DNA of 12,087 nucleotides, taken from assembly GCA_000436915.1 (NCBI GenBank), contig HF994074.1, positions 1 to 12,087 on the forward strand, in the 5' to 3' direction. A program made the position numbers and the translations under genes. A model generated the notes under the pieces. That model was not told the DNA's origin. It saw only the letters and a program-made list of their open reading frames with translations, and ran no database searches. How positions within the stretch are numbered: position 1 is the first letter of the stretch; each line of letters begins with the position of its first letter. Of the stretch, positions 1-4,733 are shown one piece after another. The stretch is from Prevotella sp. CAG:1092 (lineage in GTDB: Bacteria; Bacteroidota; Bacteroidia; Bacteroidales; Bacteroidaceae).

Positions 1-41
1 CGCCGATTTTCAATTCTTCACTCTTCACTTAAATTCTTCAT
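1..41. other. Left-edge intergenic, low-complexity TTCAATTCTTCACTCTTCAC-like tract
   Basis: This is the non-coding tail beyond the stop codon of the minus-strand hydrolase gene. It is built from short pyrimidine-rich repeats: ATTCTTCA occurs twice and CTTCACT twice. I see no terminator hairpin. Such simple repeats are common between genes in Bacteroidales; no function is claimed. Confidence 0.4.
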
Positions 42-1028
42 TTAGCAGATGCGCTGGAAGAAGGTTAGGATTTCCTCCCATGTTTTGAAGGTGTCGGAGG
101 CAAAGGCGATGGTGGTGCCCATGAAGTCGCGAGGAGGATTGCATGAGATGTAATAGTCGCCGATGAGAGCTTTAGGCTGGTTGGTGAAGATGACATGGTT
201 GTGGGCAGGAGTAGAGAGATACTGTTCGCACCATGACATCATATCAGTGACGTAGGTATGGGAGTTGGTAGGGCATGGCGACACGATATATACATCGAAA
301 TGCTCTATCAGGAATTCGTAGGCTTTGACGAGACTCGACTTCGGCTTGCGATAGCTATCCATAAGGGCATCTGCATCGATATACAAGGCAGGACGCTCCC
401 TACCCTCTTGCTTGTCACTTATCCAGCGTATCACTGGCACTACGCCATGGAAGAAAGAACTGTCGTCCATGCGATGTTCGCCATGGAAGTGGGCAGCATG
501 AGTGTAGTGTTGGCAGAAGAGGTCGAAGGTGTGGACAACAGGGTCGTTGTCGCCAAAGAGTCCATAGACATGGTCGTTGTCGTCGGCAGCATGTTGGAAG
601 TTGAGTTCGCATATCTCGCGGTATTCCTTTTCCAGGGCTTTGGTTACGAGAAACTCTGTTTCGCCATCAGCACGAGGATTCTGCCATTGCTGTTTGCCAG
701 TCATGCCATGCTCCTTCATGGTGTCGTGCATGCCGAAGGCAGGGTTGACACAAATGCGGTCGATGCCATAGAGCTGTTCGGCATACATACCACCCATGGA
801 AGTACCAATGATAAGGTCGGGCTTTTCGCGCTCACAGATATCGTGGAGCAGGCTTATAGCCTCAGCGGGATGGAGTGGCATGTCGTAGGCTATGACCTCG
901 GCATTAGGGAATGTTTCGCGGATGCGAGTAACTGTTCCAGACTGGGCTGAAGAGCCGAAGCCATGGATATACATTATCTTTTTGCCCGCCATGAGGTCGG
1001 GGTATTGCTTGATATAGGGATTTTCCAT
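42..1028 (-). CDS. YqiA-like alpha/beta hydrolase fused to a degenerate 5'-nucleotidase-like HAD domain
   Basis: Numbering is from the ATG at 1028 (328 residues). An in-frame GTG at 1043 would add five residues; the ATG is preferred because family homology starts just after it. The N-terminal half (about 14-205) is a YqiA/YcfP-type serine hydrolase: oxyanion-region HGFGSS at 22-27, nucleophile elbow GTSMGG with Ser77, an acidic GDNDP at 159-163 and a probable catalytic His185. The C-terminal part (about 213-328) resembles cytosolic NT5C-type 5'(3')-deoxyribonucleotidases: DxD at Asp218/Asp220, then the pattern IFTNQPKALIGDYYI and a terminal W-E-E-I-L. The usual motif III lysine position is Met263, and the metal-binding DD after GDYLI is Ser295-Cys296, so nucleotidase activity is doubtful. 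The hydrolase half keeps a full triad and is probably an active esterase of unknown substrate. The protein is predicted cytoplasmic, with no signal peptide. The gene follows a HAD hydrolase gene on the same strand, 93 bases downstream of it. Confidence 0.85.
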   Translation of the reverse strand: MENPYIKQYPDLMAGKKIMYIHGFGSSAQSGTVTRIRETFPNAEVIAYDMPLHPAEAISLLHDICEREKPDLIIGTSMGGMYAEQLYGIDRICVNPAFGMHDTMKEHGMTGKQQWQNPRADGETEFLVTKALEKEYREICELNFQHAADDNDHVYGLFGDNDPVVHTFDLFCQHYTHAAHFHGEHRMDDSSFFHGVVPVIRWISDKQEGRERPALYIDADALMDSYRKPKSSLVKAYEFLIEHFDVYIVSPCPTNSHTYVTDMMSWCEQYLSTPAHNHVIFTNQPKALIGDYYISCNPPRDFMGTTIAFASDTFKTWEEILTFFQRIC

Positions 1029-1049
1029 AATAAATAGCCTCACCCCCTA

Positions 1050-1070
1050 CCCCTCTCCAATAGAGAGGGG
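1050..1070. repeat. GC-rich inverted repeat (8-bp stem, 5-base loop) between two minus-strand genes
   Basis: CCCCTCTC at 1050-1057 pairs perfectly with GAGAGGGG at 1063-1070 around the loop CAATA. It sits in a C-rich stretch (from about 1039) just upstream of the hydrolase ATG. No T-run follows on either strand, so an intrinsic terminator is not supported. It resembles the short palindromic extragenic elements scattered through many Bacteroidales genomes, but one copy cannot prove that. It would lie in the leader of the hydrolase mRNA and could affect its translation or mRNA processing. Confidence 0.5.
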
Positions 1071-1121
1071 AGTAATTAGACTTGAGGGCTGAGAATGTTG
1101 TGTTATTTTATATTAATTATA

Positions 1122-1817
1122 TTATTGCACTATTTGTAGGAGCTCACGGATATTGGAGATTTTAGTGACTCGTGTGTGAGCATATTCTTCAGTCTTTTCG
1201 TATTCCCAGGTATGGTGGGTAGGAATGTAGACGGCGGAAGCGCCGGTGGCTATGGTAGGCTCGACATCACTCTTGAAGGAGTTGCCAACCATAAGGAGGT
1301 CGTCGGGCTTGACACCAGCAAGACGGCATAAGGCACGTACGGCATCGGGAGTCTTGTCGTTGACAACTTCAACGAGGTCGAAATAATGGCGGAGCCCAGA
1401 ACGGTCGAGCTTGCTATTCTGGTCGAGAAGTTCGCCCTTGGTGAAGACAGCGAGCTTGATGTCTGAATTGTCGGATAGCTCAGTGAGCACCTCCTCTACA
1501 CCATCAAGCGGATTAGGGTCGAAGGTGAGGAGCTGTCTGCCGAGTTCCATTATTCGGTCTATACCCTTGCCTCCGATTCTGCCTTCTGTCATTCGGTTGG
1601 CATTTTCAATCAGCGAGAGCATGAAGGCTTTTACGCCAAAGCCGAGAAGCGGCATGTTGGCACACTCTGTGGCAAAGAGGTTTTTCTTGACCTCGTCGGG
1701 AGCGATGCCATAGTCAGATAGAAGAGAAGCATATTTCTCTTCGATATTTACGAAATGCGACTGACAGTCCCAAAGGGTGTCGTCGGCATCAAAGGCTATC
1801 AATTTGTATTTTGTCAT
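1122..1817 (-). CDS. HAD-superfamily hydrolase (YjjG/phosphoglycolate-phosphatase-like)
   Basis: This 231-residue protein has a normal length for a class I HAD phosphatase and complete motifs. Motif I is FDADDTLWD with nucleophile Asp10 and acid/base Asp12. Motif II is VFTKGE with Thr126. The motif III lysine is probably Lys155 (NDKTPD). Motif IV is GNSFKSD at 178-184, with Asp184 as a Mg2+ ligand. The region between motifs I and II (about 20-100) is an alpha-helical cap, as in the YjjG/Gph type. It should hydrolyse a small phosphorylated metabolite in the cytoplasm; the substrate cannot be read from sequence. The ATG at 1817 immediately precedes the first beta strand, so the start is secure. 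No Shine-Dalgarno or close -7 box is seen. The best minus-strand promoter candidate lies about 300 bases upstream, which would give a long leader running through the minisatellite. Confidence 0.92.
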   Translation of the reverse strand: MTKYKLIAFDADDTLWDCQSHFVNIEEKYASLLSDYGIAPDEVKKNLFATECANMPLLGFGVKAFMLSLIENANRMTEGRIGGKGIDRIMELGRQLLTFDPNPLDGVEEVLTELSDNSDIKLAVFTKGELLDQNSKLDRSGLRHYFDLVEVVNDKTPDAVRALCRLAGVKPDDLLMVGNSFKSDVEPTIATGASAVYIPTHHTWEYEKTEEYAHTRVTKISNIRELLQIVQ

Positions 1818-1876
1818 ATATTTATAGGGATTATTAGCATACTAAGCTCAACGAGGGCTTGAGGCGGAATTGGAAG

Positions 1877-1898
1877 CGAAGTCGTAAAAACGACTTCG
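1877..1898. repeat. Perfect 9-bp inverted repeat with AAAA loop
   Basis: CGAAGTCGT at 1877-1885 pairs with ACGACTTCG at 1890-1898 around the four-base loop AAAA (plus strand) or TTTT (minus strand). No T-tract follows on either strand, so this is not a standard intrinsic terminator. It stands at the edge of the minisatellite. It would lie in the 5' leader of the HAD mRNA if transcription starts near 2107. It could be an RNA hairpin or a protein-binding palindrome. Confidence 0.6.
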
Positions 1899-1909
1899 AA
1901 CAAGGACGG

Positions 1910-2053
1910 AGGGCTAAAGCCAGGACGCAGAGCCAAAGCCAAAACGCAGAGCCAAAGCGCAGGGCCAAAGCCAAAACGCAGGAGGAAGGGTCAAAGCCAA
2001 AACGCAGGAGGGAGGGCCAAAGCCAAAGCGCTAGGGCTAAAGCCAAAACTAAA
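1910..2053. repeat. Imperfect purine-rich minisatellite, about six units of 21 bp
   Basis: Units built on AGGGCCAAAGCCAAAACGC begin at about 1910, 1929, 1961, 1987, 2013 and 2033, with a shortened copy at 1948. The units at 1961, 1987 and 2013 are spaced exactly 26 bases apart. Internally the unit is itself a degenerate GCCAAA hexamer repeat. The plus strand is almost free of T across the whole array, which makes it strongly strand-asymmetric. A degraded continuation runs to about 2095. Repeat-to-repeat spacing is only a few bases, so there are no CRISPR-like spacers. Confidence 0.8.
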
Positions 2054-2114
2054 GCTGAAGCGCAGAGCCAAGATGAGAAACCACAACCATGCGAAAGTTG
2101 AGCAAATCATGTTG

Positions 2115-2122
2115 CAAAGGTA
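2115..2122 (-). promoter_or_regulatory. Candidate -7 box (TACCTTTG) reading leftwards
   Basis: Read on the minus strand, this is TACCTTTG, a full match to the Bacteroidetes -7 consensus TAnnTTTG. It would drive transcription toward the HAD gene, with a start near 2107 and a leader of about 290 bases covering the minisatellite and hairpin. I find no convincing -33 TTTG element at the right distance. Confidence 0.4.
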
Positions 2123-2164
2123 CACTTTTTCTGCATTATGTGCGGATAAATGAATAAAAAACAT

Positions 2165-2172
2165 TATATTTG
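2165..2172 (+). promoter_or_regulatory. Candidate -7 box (TATATTTG) for the five-gene operon
   Basis: TATATTTG matches the Bacteroidetes -7 consensus TAnnTTTG. It lies 65 bases before the ATG of the zinc-ribbon/FHA gene, which would leave an A/T-rich leader of about 60 bases without Shine-Dalgarno, typical for this phylum. A clear -33 box is not visible in the preceding 20-25 bases. It is the only good plus-strand match near the operon start. Confidence 0.5.
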
Positions 2173-2237
2173 CACAATATATAACTAATACATAACTATA
2201 ACGATTATATAAACTAAATAACACAACTGACCAACCT

Positions 2238-2981
2238 ATGCAGACATGTCCAAAATGTAAACAGCTCATTGAAGACGACAGCTGGTTTTGTGACCAATGT
2301 GGTACAGAACTGATGGTTTGTCCTTCGTGTCGTACTATAAAAAGAGGTATGACATGCAACCAATGTGGTACAAAACTTGTGACCGCAAAGGCTTTTGCCC
2401 AGAATGGAGGTAGCGTGAAAGACCCAACAACTCCACCTGTGGGCAACACACAGAATATCGGTCCTTCGCCAACTCCAAACGTAAATTCTAATCCTGTTCC
2501 TCAGCCACCGACAGGCTTTGTGGGACAACCCATGCCAAATACTGGGCAACATACGCCGAACACTGGGCAGCCTATGCCAAACACTGGGCAACAAGTTGTG
2601 ACCCCTGGGCAGCCGACAGCAGATATGAATACAGACCGCACGATGCGTCCGGGAGCTACGCCACCTCCACCTCCTCGTCAGCCACAGGCAAAGCCTGGAC
2701 ATCTGGTTTGCCAAAACCCATCGATAAGGTTGGGTATTGGCGATGGTGCTATAATAGGTAGACGCGGAAGCTATGCACAGGCATTTGCAGGACAAGGATA
2801 TGTGTCGGGCAACCATGCCCGTTTGCAGTATAATGCCAGCGGACAGTTTGAGGTAGTAGACCTTGGTAGTACAAATGGCACATTCGTGAACGGACAGCAA
2901 TTGGCGCCAAACATGCCAAGAGTGGTGAACGTAGGCGACATAGTGAAGTTTGCTAATTTGGAGTTTGCTGTACAGATTTAA
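2238..2981 (+). CDS. Double zinc-ribbon, FHA-domain phosphothreonine-binding protein
   Basis: This 247-residue cytoplasmic adaptor has three parts. Residues 1-45 form two zinc ribbons with four CxxC pairs (Cys4/7, 18/21, 28/31, 40/43). Residues about 60-150 are a Pro/Asn/Gln-rich linker with four seven-residue repeats of QPMPNTG type (97-124), then the motif RTMRPG with Thr135 and a polyproline run. Residues about 155-247 form an FHA domain with IGRRG at 173-177, SGNHA at 190-194 and STNGTFVNG at 211-219. These supply the conserved Arg, Ser, His and Asn used to bind phosphothreonine. The Thr135 motif matches the T-[VIM]-R-P array of the kinase encoded downstream, so the protein may be both reader and substrate. 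It is the first gene of the apparent operon, 14 bases before the phosphatase gene. The domain calls are firm; the partner assignment is inference. Confidence 0.93.
   Translation: MQTCPKCKQLIEDDSWFCDQCGTELMVCPSCRTIKRGMTCNQCGTKLVTAKAFAQNGGSVKDPTTPPVGNTQNIGPSPTPNVNSNPVPQPPTGFVGQPMPNTGQHTPNTGQPMPNTGQQVVTPGQPTADMNTDRTMRPGATPPPPPRQPQAKPGHLVCQNPSIRLGIGDGAIIGRRGSYAQAFAGQGYVSGNHARLQYNASGQFEVVDLGSTNGTFVNGQQLAPNMPRVVNVGDIVKFANLEFAVQI
2526..2609 (+). repeat. Four 21-bp coding repeats in the FHA protein linker
   Basis: Four consecutive 21-base units encode QPMPNTG, QHTPNTG, QPMPNTG and QQVVTPG (residues 97-124). The first three are nearly identical at DNA level, the fourth is diverged. Unit length is a multiple of three, so gain or loss would change linker length without a frameshift. 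The linker separates the zinc ribbons from the FHA domain. Confidence 0.75.
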
Positions 2982-2995
2982 AAACCGATGAAGCT

Positions 2996-3742
2996 ATGAT
3001 AATATCTTGCAATTTAATATCAGACGTTGGACTGAAGCGTACCAACAACGAAGACATAGTGTTGCTAAATGGCGATTTTTATAGAGATAACGCCTATCAG
3101 TCTACATTCACACTCAACGACAACGCACGTATGGCAGCCATAGTGGCAGATGGTATGGGCGGACATGCAGGTGGAGAATTTGCCAGCGAGTTAGCTGCGC
3201 AGAGTTTCCAAACTTTTGTGGAAACACTACCAGCGACGGTTGACACAGCAACTCTACACAACCTGATAAAGTCGTGGGCTACAGATGCTCACTATATGAT
3301 AAAGCACAAGGGCGAAGAGATGCCACAATTCTATAATATGGGAACAACATTCGTAGGATTGCTCTTCTATAACGGTAGCGTGAGCTGGATAAACATCGGC
3401 GATAGCAGAATATACAGATTTCGCGACGGTATATTGCGACAGTTGAGTACTGACCACTCGATGCGCGAAAAGGAGAAAGACCCAACGATACCGTCGAACA
3501 TAATATACAACGCATTAGGAGTGGGCGATAGTGTCTTTGCCGATGTAGAGGATATAACACAGAAAGTGATTCCGGGCGATAAATTCATCATATGCTCAGA
3601 CGGCTTGTCGGATATGGCAGACGACGAGACTATAGAGAGTGTGATGGAAAATGGCGGTAGCGCACCAGAGTTGGTGGCTGCAGCAAAAGAAGCTGGAGGC
3701 AAAGACAACGTCAGCGTGATAGTTGTAGAAATAATTGAATAG
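2996..3742 (+). CDS. PP2C-family (PPM) Ser/Thr protein phosphatase
   Basis: This 248-residue protein has the normal length of a single-domain bacterial PP2C such as Stp1/PrpC/PppA. The family motifs appear in order: RTNNED at 15-20, DGMGGH at 52-57 (metal-binding Asp52), GTT at 116-118, IGDSRIYR at 134-141, STDHS at 151-155, the ALG of the flap region at 173-175, CSDGLSD at 200-206 (Asp202) and KDNVSVIVVE at 236-245 (Asp237). All expected Mg2+/Mn2+ ligands are present, so it should be active. There is no membrane segment. It should remove phosphate from Thr/Ser sites made by the kinase encoded two genes downstream. The ATG at 2996 starts 14 bases after the FHA gene and directly precedes the first beta strand, so the start is reliable. 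Confidence 0.96.
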   Translation: MIISCNLISDVGLKRTNNEDIVLLNGDFYRDNAYQSTFTLNDNARMAAIVADGMGGHAGGEFASELAAQSFQTFVETLPATVDTATLHNLIKSWATDAHYMIKHKGEEMPQFYNMGTTFVGLLFYNGSVSWINIGDSRIYRFRDGILRQLSTDHSMREKEKDPTIPSNIIYNALGVGDSVFADVEDITQKVIPGDKFIICSDGLSDMADDETIESVMENGGSAPELVAAAKEAGGKDNVSVIVVEIIE

Positions 3743-3768
3743 AAAACAACCTAAACGAATATAATACA

Positions 3769-4728
3769 ATGGATCAATTTCAACAGCAACAGCAGCAGGA
3801 ACAGCAACGCCAGCAGACTGCTGCTACACAAAGCTATGATAATAACACCCCGAACTATATATGTCCGCATTGCGGAGCGGCAGTAGACTTCCACATGGAA
3901 CTTTGTCCACATTGTCATCATCCGCTACATCCTGATATATGCACATACTGCGGTGCAGAGATGGAGCCAGAAGATCAGTTCTGCTGTGAATGTGGCGGTC
4001 CACGTAAGGGTATCACCTGTCCTATATGTGGCACATTGAACTTCCGTAGTTTCTGCAGTCATTGCAATACACCTCTCGACGACCTTGCAAGAGCAGAGGT
4101 AGAGAAGGCACAACGCGACCCTGTATACCAAAAGGCGGTATCGCTGGCAGAACAGATGGCTGAACTGGAAGAGCAGATTATGGCTGCAGAAAGAGAAGCC
4201 AGAATGCCTGATGATAGTGACGACTTTGATATAGAAGAAGAAGAGGATGTTGAAGAACTGGACTTCGAAACCGTGATGGAGCTCAGCGAGGAAGACAAGA
4301 AGTTGATGGAGCAATATCATCAGCTGTTGGGAACAACCCCTACTCCTATAAACAATACGCCAACGCCTACGCCAAAGCCTCAACAGCAGGTGCAACAGAA
4401 GAAGAAGGTAGACAAGAAAGCACGCGTGGGTGGTGCCGACTTGGCTGCTATGAAGGCTGAATATCAGCGACAGATGCAGGAGATGCAGTCGCTATTGAAC
4501 GCTATGCAACCAGATGCCAATACTACGCCACAGATGCAACGTAACTTCTGTTGTGCACACAAGGTGGTGGTGACAACACAGAGATTGGTTAGACGACCAA
4601 CAACATGGATTTGCAACTATTGCGGTTGCGAGCACAATCAGCCAAGCGAATGCACCAGACCTGAGTTGGGAGGTGTATGGAAATATAATTCTTATACTGA
4701 AACTGTACGAACTATAGAAACAAGATAA
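3769..4728 (+). CDS. Poly-Gln, multi-zinc-ribbon protein of unknown function
   Basis: I do not recognise the whole 319-residue protein. The first 21 residues are mostly glutamine. Residues 30-100 carry six CxxC pairs (Cys32/35, 46/49, 58/61, 72/75, 84/87, 96/99), consistent with three zinc ribbons. A helical, probably coiled-coil segment (about 105-145) is followed by an acidic stretch (149-165), another helix (to about 187), a Thr/Pro linker (189-204), a Gln/Lys-rich basic segment and a second helix (about 222-247). The C-terminus has a further Cys/His cluster (Cys261, Cys262, His264, Cys282, Cys285, Cys287, Cys295), probably another metal site. The last residues contain ETVRT with Thr312, similar to the kinase tail motif. 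There is no enzyme signature or membrane segment. It is probably a scaffold or adaptor; its gene ends 5 bases before the kinase gene. A nucleic-acid-binding role is an alternative. Confidence 0.85.
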   Translation: MDQFQQQQQQEQQRQQTAATQSYDNNTPNYICPHCGAAVDFHMELCPHCHHPLHPDICTYCGAEMEPEDQFCCECGGPRKGITCPICGTLNFRSFCSHCNTPLDDLARAEVEKAQRDPVYQKAVSLAEQMAELEEQIMAAEREARMPDDSDDFDIEEEEDVEELDFETVMELSEEDKKLMEQYHQLLGTTPTPINNTPTPTPKPQQQVQQKKKVDKKARVGGADLAAMKAEYQRQMQEMQSLLNAMQPDANTTPQMQRNFCCAHKVVVTTQRLVRRPTTWICNYCGCEHNQPSECTRPELGGVWKYNSYTETVRTIETR

Positions 4729-4733
4729 GCGAC

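Larger units (their letters stand above)
1818..2237. other. 420-base divergent intergenic region without a supported gene
   Basis: The region separates the minus-strand HAD gene from the plus-strand signalling operon. It contains a perfect 9-bp hairpin, an imperfect minisatellite that is almost free of T on the plus strand, and an AT-rich promoter segment (about 2100-2237). Long open frames cross the repeat on both strands, but they encode only low-complexity Ala/Lys/Arg/Gln or Leu/Ala/Trp sequence. They need a TTG start or lack gene-like features, so I do not call genes here. Confidence 0.7.

Noticed and set aside
258..950. 230-codon plus-strand open frame opposite the hydrolase gene
   Set aside because: Antisense shadow of a gene with clear hydrolase motifs; its own translation shows no recognisable domain.
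1050..1070. Intrinsic terminator between the two minus-strand genes
   Set aside because: The stem is good, but no T-run follows on either strand.
1834..2046. Open frame of 70 codons on the minus strand across the same repeat
   Set aside because: Leu/Ala/Trp low-complexity translation of the same array; no domain or gene-like context.
1910..2053. CRISPR array
   Set aside because: Units are imperfect and nearly contiguous, there are no unique spacers of 30 bases or so, and no cas gene is present.
1859..2101. Open frame of 80 codons on the plus strand across the minisatellite
   Set aside because: It needs a TTG start, encodes only Lys/Arg/Ala/Gln low-complexity repeats, and is open because the repeat has almost no T and so cannot form stop codons.
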